From Marinifilaceae bacterium (GTDB taxonomy: Bacteria; Bacteroidota; Bacteroidia; Bacteroidales; Marinifilaceae): 53,622 nucleotides of DNA. The notes under the pieces were generated by a model. The model was given only the letters and a program-made list of their open reading frames with translations, did not search any database and was not told where the DNA came from. The position numbers and the translations under genes are program-made. Below are positions 1-7,699 of the stretch, piece by piece (position 1 is the stretch's first letter; every line of letters begins with the position of its first letter). The stretch lies in contig JAFGYE010000040.1 in the NCBI GenBank assembly GCA_016936255.1, positions 1-53,622 on the forward strand. Direction: 5' to 3'.

Positions 1-867
1 CCATGTAAAGCTTGAAATAGGATATCCGTCTACAGCGTCAGTATTTGTTAAGCTAACCCTTGTATCAGCCGGCATTTCACCTTTTGCCGATGCACTTACC
101 GATTCAACAGAAGGCTTGATAAAGTTACCTGCTAAATTTTGAATGCTTGCTACAGGAATGTCCTGAGCAAATGCGTACTCCGATCCAATATAACCAATTG
201 CACCAGCGGTTTGGCTGATAGTTCCGGCAACTCCTGGATTTCCTTTCGCACCAATTCCAACAGGCCATTGCAATGCTTTTCCTGTGCCAATTTTTTCTTT
301 CCAATCGGCACTAACTTTGCTCATGTAATCGCTGAAAATGAAAGTTGTTCCACTTCCATCAGAACGATAAACTACAGTAATGGCCAAATCGGGTAGCTTA
401 ACACCTGGATTTACAGCTGCAATTTTAGCATCGTTCCAGTTTGTGATTTTACCCATGAAAATACCTTCCATCAGTTCAGGAGTGAATTTTAGTTCTGGTT
501 TTTCAGGAAGATTGTATGCTGCAACAACTGCACCCAAGCAGGTTGGAATATGAAGCACTTCACCTGGCATTTCAGCTAATTTAGCATCGTTTAAAAATGC
601 GTCACTAGCACCAAAATCTACAATTTCATCTTTCAGACTGCGAATTCCTCCGCCTGATCCGATTCCACCATAAGTAACCAACAGACCTTTTTCTGATGAG
701 TAGTTTTTGAAAATTTTGTTGTAAAATGGTTGTGGGAAAGTTGCACCAGCACCAGTAATGGTTTCCGCTTTCTCAGTTGTTTTTGCTTTTTCTTTTCCTG
801 AGCCTCCACAACCAGCCATAAGGGCAACGGCAATAACAGCAGTTAGAAGCAGTTGAAATTTTTTCAT
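1..867 (-). CDS. pstS: Phosphate ABC transporter substrate-binding lipoprotein PstS (partial)
   Basis: Periplasmic phosphate-binding protein of the high-affinity Pst importer. The gene starts with ATG at 867 and runs off the left edge after 289 codons, so the C-terminus is missing. The N-terminus has a Lys-rich start, a hydrophobic stretch and a lipobox (MAGCGG), so the protein is probably membrane-anchored through Cys. The mature part begins with the classical PstS block ITGAGATFPQPFY. It continues with GGIGSGGGIRSL, DFGASDAFL, KITNWND and YRSDGSGTTFIFSDY, which are phosphate-contacting segments of the family, and later GAIGYIG. The family identity is clear. The genes expected next (pstC, pstA, pstB, phoU) would lie to the left of this window. 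A Pho-box-like array upstream suggests phosphate control. Confidence 0.95.
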   Translation of the reverse strand, partial: MKKFQLLLTAVIAVALMAGCGGSGKEKAKTTEKAETITGAGATFPQPFYNKIFKNYSSEKGLLVTYGGIGSGGGIRSLKDEIVDFGASDAFLNDAKLAEMPGEVLHIPTCLGAVVAAYNLPEKPELKFTPELMEGIFMGKITNWNDAKIAAVNPGVKLPDLAITVVYRSDGSGTTFIFSDYMSKVSADWKEKIGTGKALQWPVGIGAKGNPGVAGTISQTAGAIGYIGSEYAFAQDIPVASIQNLAGNFIKPSVESVSASAKGEMPADTRVSLTNTDAVDGYPISSFTW

Positions 868-985
868 CTTTTTAAGATTTTAGTTTAGAACTATTGTTCC
901 TGTATTTATTAAATTATTTATATTTCACTCTCAACAACAGATAAGAAACAAGCTCCTCATCTTTTGGTACTACAATGTTATGAAG

Positions 986-1029
986 CTAATATTACAGGAA
1001 TGTTACAGGAATGTTAAATAAACGTTACA
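986..1029 (-). promoter_or_regulatory. Four-unit Pho-box-like 11-bp direct repeat upstream of pstS
   Basis: Read on the minus strand, 44 bases fall into four consecutive 11-bp units with consensus TGTAACATTCC. Units 2 and 3 differ at only two positions, and units 1 and 4 are degenerate at their 3' ends. PhoB and PhoP operators are 11-bp direct repeats (TTAACA-like in Bacillus, CTGTCAT-like in E. coli), so spacing, core and position about 120 bases before pstS all fit a phosphate-response operator. No clear TAnnTTTG element was found between the array and the gene. The rest of the 868-1188 gap holds nothing else that I can name. Confidence 0.7.
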
Positions 1030-1188
1030 TCTTTTAAGTTGCTGAATAATAGCGTGTAAGTGCTGTGTTTTTTGAAAATAAATAAGGAATGCATCATTTT
1101 GGGGATGATTTTACCCCCGTATAAAGATTGGATAATTTGTAGAATCAACTTTAAAGTCCGATTATTGAACTATTAATTCACATTTTCA

Positions 1189-1944
1189 ATGAAAAATAAA
1201 TTAAATGTAAAAGTTGATATGCAGTTGGCTGCAGAATTGATTCGGAATTCGGGATCGATGATTGCATTTACCGGAGCCGGTGTTTCGGTGGAGAGTGGAA
1301 TTCCTCCTTTTCGGGGCCCGGAAGGCCTATGGAGCCGATACGATCCGCAATGTCTGGATTTGGATTTCTTTCATTCTCACCCCAAAGAATCATGGACAGC
1401 CATTAAATCGATATTTTATGATTTTTTTGGAAAGGCAAAATTTAACGAGGCTCATCGGGTGTTGGCCGATTTTGAGGCAAAAGGACTGCTAAAGGCACTT
1501 GTAACCCAGAATATCGATAATTTACATCAGATGGCAGGATCTAAAAATGTTCTGGAATTTCATGGGAACTCTCAGAAACTGATTTGTCCGCATTGCAGGA
1601 AAATCTATTTGCCCGAAGAAGTTGACTTGAATGTTTTGCCACCCAGATGCCATGCAGACAAACAAATATTGAAGCCCGATTTTGTTTTTTTCGGGGAAGG
1701 CATACCCGAAGAAGCTTACCGCAGATCTCTTTTGGCAGCACAAAAGGCCGATGTGGTTTTAATTATAGGAACTACAGGAGAGGTTATGCCTGCTGCCATG
1801 ATTCCTGCCGAGGCAAAGCAGGCAGGTGCAGTAATTATCGAAATCAATACAGAAGCATCCAATTATACCAATCAGATTACAGATATCTTTTTAAAAGGGA
1901 AGGCGAGTGAAGTGTTGCTGGAATTGGAGGGGTTGATTAGTTAG
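1189..1944 (+). CDS. Sir2-family NAD-dependent protein deacylase
   Basis: Sirtuin of 251 residues, cytoplasmic, expected to remove acyl groups from lysine using NAD. The Rossmann signature GAGVSVESGIPPFRG is at residues 29-43, TQNIDNLHQ at 106-114, and the catalytic His is in EFHG (His125). FFGEGIPEEA and IGTTGEVMPA follow. A small zinc module is present but incomplete: Cys133, Cys136 (CPHC) and Cys154 are there, while the expected fourth Cys three residues on is Asp157. The SIRT5-type YxxR desuccinylase motif is absent, so simple deacetylation is more likely. A decayed second copy lies at 3202-3442. Start: ATG shortly after an AT-rich leader, giving a normal family length. Confidence 0.9.
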   Translation: MKNKLNVKVDMQLAAELIRNSGSMIAFTGAGVSVESGIPPFRGPEGLWSRYDPQCLDLDFFHSHPKESWTAIKSIFYDFFGKAKFNEAHRVLADFEAKGLLKALVTQNIDNLHQMAGSKNVLEFHGNSQKLICPHCRKIYLPEEVDLNVLPPRCHADKQILKPDFVFFGEGIPEEAYRRSLLAAQKADVVLIIGTTGEVMPAAMIPAEAKQAGAVIIEINTEASNYTNQITDIFLKGKASEVLLELEGLIS

Positions 1945-2203
1945 GATAGTTAAGCTAGTGGTTTGTTGATTGGGATAGAATCATAGGACAAGAGACTACT
2001 GAGGTACTTTCAAAGTATGTAGGATTCAAGACATAAAAGTACAACAACTTTAGGATTTACTCTTTTTTAGATAAGATAAATTAGATTATTGTAATATAGG
2101 ATTGTTTAGTTAAATTTGATTCCTAGTACTAACACTATATACTTTGTACCGACAAAAGACTCACTATACCAACGGTGAGCTTTCTATTTTAAACAATTGA
2201 ACT

Positions 2204-2689
2204 ATGAAATGGGACGAAACTACATTGGCGTTTGGAGAATTTATGATTAAGCAGTTTTACGAAAATGAAGGTAAGTATGATTACTACTCTAGATTTCTGT
2301 TTGATGGTTTAAGAGAATTTCTACTTGAGAAGCCAAAACATGTACAAATGAATCTAGTTAAAAAGGAGCTTGTAAAGCTTGGTATATTAGAATCAGATCC
2401 AAAGTATGAAAGATTCAAGATTACAGATATAGGTATTAAAATTTATGATGATAAAATGTCTTTAGAAAAATACCTTAAGTTTCTTAAAAATGAAGATCGT
2501 AGAAGCAAAAGGTTTAATAAAATAAAAGCGTTCGGTGAAGTAGGTAAAAGCCTTAAATATTGGTTTGCTATAATTGCTACAATTTCGACTCTGGTAGTTG
2601 GTGCTTATAAAATATACAATGATGGTAAAACAAAAGAGCATAAAGCACAGAAAATCATTAAATCTGATATAACTAAAGTTATAAAGTAA
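2204..2689 (+). CDS. Hypothetical protein with one C-terminal membrane segment
   Basis: 161 residues, not recognised. The first 95 residues are soluble and charged, with a repeated Leu/Lys pattern (MNLVKKELVKLGILESD) and KITDIGIKIYDD, which resembles a winged-helix-like fold, though this is only a guess. A single hydrophobic segment at about residues 118-136 (YWFAIIATISTLVVGAYKIY) is followed by a Lys-rich tail. The stop codon overlaps the next ATG by one base (TAATG), so the two genes are translationally coupled. Codon choice is rich in ATA, AGA and GTA compared with fabG or the sirtuin, which suggests acquisition from elsewhere. A weak hairpin (CTCAC/GTGAG, 2160-2179) lies just upstream. 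Confidence 0.6.
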   Translation: MKWDETTLAFGEFMIKQFYENEGKYDYYSRFLFDGLREFLLEKPKHVQMNLVKKELVKLGILESDPKYERFKITDIGIKIYDDKMSLEKYLKFLKNEDRRSKRFNKIKAFGEVGKSLKYWFAIIATISTLVVGAYKIYNDGKTKEHKAQKIIKSDITKVIK

Positions 2690-3132
2690 TGAGAAAACTA
2701 ATACTATTAATACTACTAGTTGGATTAGGAGTATATGGACAAGCACAAACACTTAAAGGGTATACAATAGGAGATAACGAAGCAGACACTAAGCTAAAAG
2801 TACTTGAGACTACTGTAGGAGGTGTTAGAGGTACTATAATGGTTGGGTTTAAAGGTGGTAAAATAAATATTGTAACCTACAAGAGCGTCAAAGTGTCTAA
2901 GCAAGTCGCATTAGACCTATTTAAAACTATTACTGATTATTACGAACTGGATTTTAAAAAGAGCGGTGGTGGTAGTAGAACAGCTACACGTGTAGCTGTA
3001 AAAGGTGATGTTGCATACACCGTCATGATCTACTCTTTTATGGATTGCAATATGTATGATGTGATGCTAATACTTAATGATATTTCAGATAAACCAAAAA
3101 GTGAGCGAAAAGAGATTTTGCACGACTTTTAA
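2689..3132 (+). CDS. Hypothetical secreted protein
   Basis: 147 residues, not recognised. A Sec signal peptide is clear: two basic residues, the hydrophobic LILLILLVGLGVYG, then a cleavage region near AQA. The mature part is a small beta-rich domain (GYTIGDNEADTKLKVLETT, GTIMVGFKGGKINIVTYKSV) with one GGGS turn. It is coupled to the preceding gene by a one-base overlap, so a membrane-anchored plus secreted pair is likely. Codon use is unusual for the window (many ATA, CTA, AGA and ACT). The pair sits between an intact sirtuin and a decayed sirtuin fragment, which looks like an inserted cassette. Confidence 0.6.
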   Translation: MRKLILLILLVGLGVYGQAQTLKGYTIGDNEADTKLKVLETTVGGVRGTIMVGFKGGKINIVTYKSVKVSKQVALDLFKTITDYYELDFKKSGGGSRTATRVAVKGDVAYTVMIYSFMDCNMYDVMLILNDISDKPKSERKEILHDF

Positions 3133-3201
3133 TTACCATCACAACGATATAATACTTGCCTCAGTACTTGATTTTCTCCGAGTATAGTGTTTTATTTATG
3201 A

Positions 3202-3442
3202 TTTACAGGAATAGGGTTATTTACTATTCTGTTTGGATCTGGAACCGCATCATTTCGCTTTTTAACCCAAAGTTTCCCTTACGGATGCAGAATGCTTTGA
3301 TATTACATGCGAACATATATATATGGAACTACAAATTGGAGATTGTTGATGTCTGGTTTTAACCAATACAGAATTATTTCTGCCAAGAAAAGCCAGTGAA
3401 ATATTGTTGAAATTGGAGGCCTTGATTCTACAGAATAGATAA
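3202..3442 (+). pseudogene. Decayed, internally deleted sirtuin copy
   Basis: Across three frames this stretch retains colinear pieces of the intact sirtuin at 1189-1944. FTGIG then GSGTASFR at 3202-3258 match FTGAG and ESGIPPFR. The nucleotide string GGAACTACA, followed by a GGAGA-like run, matches the IGTTGE region. CAATACAGAA is shared with the INTE codons. The end encodes FLPRKASEILLKLEALI against FLKGKASEVLLELEGLI in the intact gene. Large internal parts are missing and the frame is broken, so it cannot make a sirtuin. The final segment is the most convincing. The remaining bases up to fabG hold only its promoter and operator. Confidence 0.65.
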
Positions 3443-3560
3443 GTTACCCATTTGATTGTTTGGCTTTTGTAAGTGATGAATTAAGATTAAAAATCGATTG
3501 TAAATCCCGAAAGGGCGTTTCAAAATCCCAATTCATAAAGTAAAATAGAGGAAAATATTT

Positions 3561-3603
3561 TATATTTGTTTTCGATTTTCGAATACAAGTGTGATTAATC
3601 ACA
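3561..3603 (+). promoter_or_regulatory. fabG promoter -7 element and palindromic operator
   Basis: TATATTTG at 3561-3568 matches the Bacteroidota -7 consensus TAnnTTTG exactly; no good -33 element is seen. About 21 bases downstream, at 3590-3603, lies a perfect 14-bp palindrome, TGTGATTAATCACA. It sits where a repressor would block early transcription. The half-sites look like Crp/Fnr-family half-sites but with a 4-base rather than a 6-base spacer, so the regulator is not identified. Confidence 0.5.
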
Positions 3604-3686
3604 GTTTAAGTTGTTGGAAATCTTAGTTTTAAAAACCGGATAACCCCGGTGTTGTATTGAAAGTTAAAAAATCAAAATAGAATTTC

Positions 3687-4433
3687 ATGAAGTTATTAGA
3701 AGGAAAAACAGCTATTGTTACCGGTGCATCCCGTGGTATTGGTAAAGCAGTTGCAATCGAATTTGCAAAACAAGGTGCTAATGTTGCTTTTACTGATTTG
3801 TTCTACAATGAGCAGGCAATCGAAACTGAAAAAGAAATTGCTTCTTACGGCGTAAAAGCCAAAGGATATGCATCGGATGCAAGTAACTTTGCTGATACTG
3901 ACAGAGTAGTTAATGAAATTGTAGCAGAATTTGGTGCTATTGATATTTTAGTAAACAACGCTGGTATCACTAAAGATACTTTGTTAATGCGTATGACTGA
4001 AGAGCAGTGGGATATGGTGATTAACGTGAATTTGAAATCTGTATTCAACTTTACCAAAGCAGCTCAAAAAACAATGTTGAAGCAACGTAGTGGTTCTATC
4101 ATCAACATGAGTTCGGTAGTAGGTGTAAGCGGAAACGCTGGTCAGTCAAACTATTCAGCTTCTAAAGCAGGAATTATTGGTTTCACCAAATCAATTGCCA
4201 AAGAATTGGGTTCTCGTGGAATTCGCTCTAACGCGATTGCTCCAGGTTTTATCATTACAGAAATGACAGGAAAACTTCCTGAGGATGTTGTGAAAGAATG
4301 GGCGGCTAAAATTCCATTGAAAAGAGGTGGTACTCCTGAAGAAATTGCAAAAACCTGTGTTTACTTAGGTTCTGATCTTTCTTCGTATGTAACCGGACAA
4401 ACCATTCACGTTTGTGGTGGTATGAACGTATAG
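3687..4433 (+). CDS. fabG: 3-oxoacyl-[acyl-carrier-protein] reductase FabG
   Basis: Short-chain dehydrogenase of 248 residues that reduces 3-oxoacyl-ACP to 3-hydroxyacyl-ACP with NADPH in type II fatty acid synthesis. The cofactor loop TGASRGIGKA is at residues 12-21, NNAGITKD near 91-98, and the catalytic Ser-Tyr-Lys set lies in SSVVGVSGNAGQSNYSASKAG. The C-terminus ends with the usual YVTGQTIHVCGGMNV. Length and all motifs are typical. It stands alone, with its own promoter and a strong terminator, not in a fab cluster. Other SDR functions cannot be excluded from sequence alone, but similarity to FabG is high across the whole protein. Confidence 0.92.
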   Translation: MKLLEGKTAIVTGASRGIGKAVAIEFAKQGANVAFTDLFYNEQAIETEKEIASYGVKAKGYASDASNFADTDRVVNEIVAEFGAIDILVNNAGITKDTLLMRMTEEQWDMVINVNLKSVFNFTKAAQKTMLKQRSGSIINMSSVVGVSGNAGQSNYSASKAGIIGFTKSIAKELGSRGIRSNAIAPGFIITEMTGKLPEDVVKEWAAKIPLKRGGTPEEIAKTCVYLGSDLSSYVTGQTIHVCGGMNV

Positions 4434-4454
4434 GAAAGACCAAAAACGATATGT

Positions 4455-4484
4455 AAAAGCCATCCTTCGGGGTGGCTTTTTTTT
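4455..4484 (+). terminator. Intrinsic terminator of fabG
   Basis: A 7-bp stem GCCATCC/GGGTGGC (one G-T wobble), with a TTCG tetraloop, is followed by eight T residues. It begins about 20 bases after the fabG stop. Confidence 0.9.
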
Positions 4485-4520
4485 GTTTTCTATCCCTGTA
4501 AAGGCGGTCCAAAAGTAAAA

Positions 4521-4849
4521 TCTGGCTTGCGCCGGATGCTCATCAAACTTTTTTTTGATTGTCTGGCTTGCGCCGGATGCTTATCAAACTTTTTTTTGAT
4601 TGTCTGGCTTGCGCCGGATACTCACCAAACTTTTTTTTGATTGTCTGGCTTGCGCCGGATGCTCACCAAACTTTTTTTTGATGGTCTGGCTTGCGCCAGG
4701 TGCTCACCAAACTATTTTTTGATTGTCTGGCTTGCGCCGGATGCTCTCCAAACTTTTTTTTGATTGTCTGGCTTGTGCCGGATGCTCACCAAACTTTTTT
4801 TTTGATCGTCTGGCTTGCGCCGGATACTCTCCAAACAGATTTTTGATAG
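4521..4849. repeat. Tandem array of eight 41-bp units with a conserved hairpin
   Basis: Eight head-to-tail units, starting at about 4521, 4562, 4603, 4644, 4685, 4726, 4767 and 4809; the seventh is 42 bp. Each unit contains TCTGGC-TTGC-GCCGGA, able to form a 6-bp stem with a 4-base loop. A TGCTCACCAAAC-like linker, a run of about eight T and GATTG follow. In unit 5 the second arm changes to GCCAGG, which still pairs. In unit 7 only the loop changes. There are no unique spacers. It lies in the 590-bp gap after the fabG terminator; 4850-5024 shows nothing else clear. Confidence 0.9.
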
Positions 4850-5024
4850 CTGAATGGAGATGTCTTTCCTTTTTGCATCCCGAAAAGGAACGGAATAAAC
4901 TACAATTCACTACAATGATTCTACAGTTGAATTCATTTCATTTTTCTTTCTACTAAGTATTTCGGAATATTGTATCGTAGGAAATAAAACAAAAGACATA
5001 AAAACAAACATTAATCCATACGAT

Positions 5025-6464
5025 ATGAAAAAATATATTCACTTTTTAGTAATTATGGCGGCCGTATTACTAAATCCGGCTGACGACTGTTTTGCAGTTA
5101 AACCTGATAAAGAGATTAGGATTAGTTGGAATTCGAACTGGAATACTGAAAATCTTAAAATTTCGACCAATGGAGATATTGAATTCAACGATAATTATAC
5201 AGATATAAAATCCATATCGGATGGTGGGTATCTGAAAATCAGCATGGTGAGTTTTGGGATGAAACGAAAACTATATGTTAGTTCGGAAGACGGGCGTGTT
5301 GTTTACAGATATTTTGAGGGAAATAAGGAGGTGAATTTTGAACCCAAAGGCAGGGAATGGATGAAAAAGGTTTTGCCTGATGTTGTCCGCAATTCAGGGC
5401 TCGATTTGGAAAAACGTGTCAACAAGATTTATCAGAAAAAAGGCATTACCGGCTTTTTATCGGAGCTTGAGCAAACCGACAGTGATTATTACAGTTCAAG
5501 AATGGTAGAATATCTTTTGAAGAATAATAAGCTGAGTAAGTCTGAACTGCAGAGTTTGCTTCGGGAATTTCCTTACCGGATTAATTCGGATTATGAGTTG
5601 TCTCAAATCTATAAAAAGTACAACCCCGTATTTTTGGAAGACGCAGATGTTTCGGCCGAATTTTTTCACAGTCTGGCAGAATTATCTTCAAACTACGAAC
5701 TATCGCAGGTGCTGTCATCAGTTTACAAACTGAATGAGTTAACCAACGAAAACTTCACCCTTTTTATTAATGCTTTTGATGAAATTTCATCGGATTACGA
5801 AAAATCCAATTTGATGAAGCTGGCTTTGCATGATGACAAGCTTACCAATGAACAATTAACTGTTTTGCTTAAGGAAGTGGAAGATCTTTCATCGGATTAC
5901 GAAAAATCTCAGATTATTAAATCATTGCTGAACGCAGATGGACTCTCAGAGAAAAATCTGAATGAAATAATTGAACTAACCCGCAGTTTATCATCCGATT
6001 ATGAAATGACACAGATTATTGGTTCAATGATAAAAAGAGGTTTGCTGAATAAGTCGAATCTGGATGAATTTAATGAATTGATTCAAGAGATATCATCTGA
6101 TTATTCCTATACGCAGATATTGAATGAGTTGGTTGGATATGAGGCCTTAGGCACCGATCGTTTTGACTTATTGATAAAAGCATCCGATAATATTTCTTCA
6201 TCTTACGAGTTGAGTAAATTCTACAATTATTTGTTAAATCAGGAAGACTTAACTGTAGAACAGCAGTTGAAATTAATTTCGAAAGCTGAGAATATTTCTT
6301 CCAACTACGAATTAGCAAATTTTTTAATCAAGGCAAGTCAGAAAATGGATTTGGAGAATGAGAAGATTCGGGCGGCACTAATTAATGCCACACAGGAAAT
6401 TAGTTCGGAATATGAATATGGAAAGGTGATGAAAGCAATTTATTCCCGCAATAAACTCAAATAG
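5025..6464 (+). CDS. Secreted alpha-solenoid protein with SSDYE repeats
   Basis: 479 residues with a signal peptide (hydrophobic FLVIMAAVLLNPA, cleavage near FAV). Residues about 28-110 form a beta-rich head (RISWNSNWNTENLKISTNGDIEF). From about residue 150 there are ten copies of a motif near SSDYEKSQIIKSLL, spaced about 36 residues apart and separated by LTNEQLTVLLKEVEDL-like helices. This gives a regular two-helix solenoid of the TPR/HEAT type. Similar S-D-Y-E repeats occur next to regulatory peptidases in other bacteria, but I cannot name a function. It is probably periplasmic. The next three genes on the same strand encode a kinase/pseudokinase/LytTR system, so it may be an input or target of that system; this is inference from position only. 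Confidence 0.75.
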   Translation: MKKYIHFLVIMAAVLLNPADDCFAVKPDKEIRISWNSNWNTENLKISTNGDIEFNDNYTDIKSISDGGYLKISMVSFGMKRKLYVSSEDGRVVYRYFEGNKEVNFEPKGREWMKKVLPDVVRNSGLDLEKRVNKIYQKKGITGFLSELEQTDSDYYSSRMVEYLLKNNKLSKSELQSLLREFPYRINSDYELSQIYKKYNPVFLEDADVSAEFFHSLAELSSNYELSQVLSSVYKLNELTNENFTLFINAFDEISSDYEKSNLMKLALHDDKLTNEQLTVLLKEVEDLSSDYEKSQIIKSLLNADGLSEKNLNEIIELTRSLSSDYEMTQIIGSMIKRGLLNKSNLDEFNELIQEISSDYSYTQILNELVGYEALGTDRFDLLIKASDNISSSYELSKFYNYLLNQEDLTVEQQLKLISKAENISSNYELANFLIKASQKMDLENEKIRAALINATQEISSEYEYGKVMKAIYSRNKLK

Positions 6465-6626
6465 ATCTGAAAGTAAATTTAGAAATCAGATCAGCGGTTA
6501 ATGGTTTGCTTTCAGCATGTGCAATAGTGCATAGGTCTAATTTGAATTGGTATACCGTACAAATAAAAATTGATTGGCTTATCTTTAATTGGAAATTAGA
6601 TTGGCCAAAAAAATCCCATAAAAGCA

Positions 6627-7664
6627 ATGAATAAGTACCTGCGTTTTTTTATCATCAGTCCTGTTCTTGGAATTTTGTGCTATATGCTGGCCTTTTATGG
6701 TCATGTAGGCGAATTGCCTGGTGCTGAATTTAAATTCAACGGTTATTTACCCAGCGCTGTATTTGGTTTGTGGGCCGGTTTTTCGGCATTGGGAATAGGG
6801 CAGTATTTAAACAGGAATTTTAACTGGCGTCAAAAACATGCGCTTCGGTTTTTAATTCAATGTGTTTTGCTGTATGCAGTAGGTTTGGTGCTGGTAGCTA
6901 TTTATTCCGAAATGTTTTTAATATCGCTGCGTTCCGAACTTACTTATACACAATTTTGGCTGATGTATAAAGATGAATTCTTTAAATCGGTCATCATTCT
7001 TTTTATTCTGGTATTTGTTTATTCCCTTTTGGATTTTGTAGTGTATTCTTACAATCAGATGAAGGAAGAGGAGATTCGTTCGGCAGAGATGATCAACAAT
7101 CAGCTTAATCTGCAGTTCGAAGCGTTAAAATCTCAATTGGATCCTCACTTTTTGTTTAATTCCCTGAATACAATTTCTTCGTTGCTGTACAAAGATGCCG
7201 AAAAGGCAGAACGCTTCATCCGAATGTTTGCTGAAAGTTATCGCTTTATATTTAAACAGAACGATCAGCCATTAATTCCTTTGCAAAAGGAGCTGGATTT
7301 TGTTCAGGCTTATAATTATTTGTTAGAGGTTCGGTTTCAGGAAGCATACGAATTAAAGATCAACTTACCTGATGACGTTTTAAAAAGCTACGTTCCCCCA
7401 TTGAGTGTGCAAATGCTGGTTGAAAATGCAATTAAACACAATTTGATATCGCAGACTACGCCGCTTGCTGTGGAAATTGATTCAGAGAAGAATTATTTGT
7501 GCGTTCGAAACAATATCAATCCGTTGCGGGAGCAACCGGAATCATTTCAAATTGGCATCGAAAATATTCGAAAGAGATATTCCTATTTTACCGAAGAGAC
7601 AATTCTTCTGGATAAAAATGAACACTTTAAAGTCAGTTTACCACTGATTGCTCAATTGAAATAA
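6627..7664 (+). CDS. LytS-type sensor histidine kinase
   Basis: 345 residues, inner membrane. Four hydrophobic segments occupy the first 145 residues (about 5-23, 40-58, 72-100 and 118-141). A short linker helix follows, then the His_kinase (PF06580-type) block LDPHFLFNSLN with phospho-acceptor His174. The N-box VENAIKHN is at 265-272 and the G-box-like IGIENIRKRY at 309-318, so ATP binding and autophosphorylation look intact. It has no extracellular sensor domain, so sensing is probably through the membrane helices. The next gene starts 35 bases later and is a divergent relative; a LytTR response regulator follows, forming one operon. Confidence 0.9.
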   Translation: MNKYLRFFIISPVLGILCYMLAFYGHVGELPGAEFKFNGYLPSAVFGLWAGFSALGIGQYLNRNFNWRQKHALRFLIQCVLLYAVGLVLVAIYSEMFLISLRSELTYTQFWLMYKDEFFKSVIILFILVFVYSLLDFVVYSYNQMKEEEIRSAEMINNQLNLQFEALKSQLDPHFLFNSLNTISSLLYKDAEKAERFIRMFAESYRFIFKQNDQPLIPLQKELDFVQAYNYLLEVRFQEAYELKINLPDDVLKSYVPPLSVQMLVENAIKHNLISQTTPLAVEIDSEKNYLCVRNNINPLREQPESFQIGIENIRKRYSYFTEETILLDKNEHFKVSLPLIAQLK

Positions 7665-7699
7665 TTAAGATGCAAAACCAATAGAATTGGCTGTTAATT

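Noticed and set aside
3156-3362. 68-codon ORF as an independent gene
   Set aside because: It overlaps the decayed sirtuin copy, and its composition (many Tyr, Ile, Trp) and lack of start signals fit a chance frame.
4521-4849. CRISPR array
   Set aside because: Units are contiguous with no unique spacers and no cas genes are nearby.
4704-4956. ORFs on both strands across the 41-bp repeat array
   Set aside because: They only translate the tandem repeat and have no gene-like start or composition.
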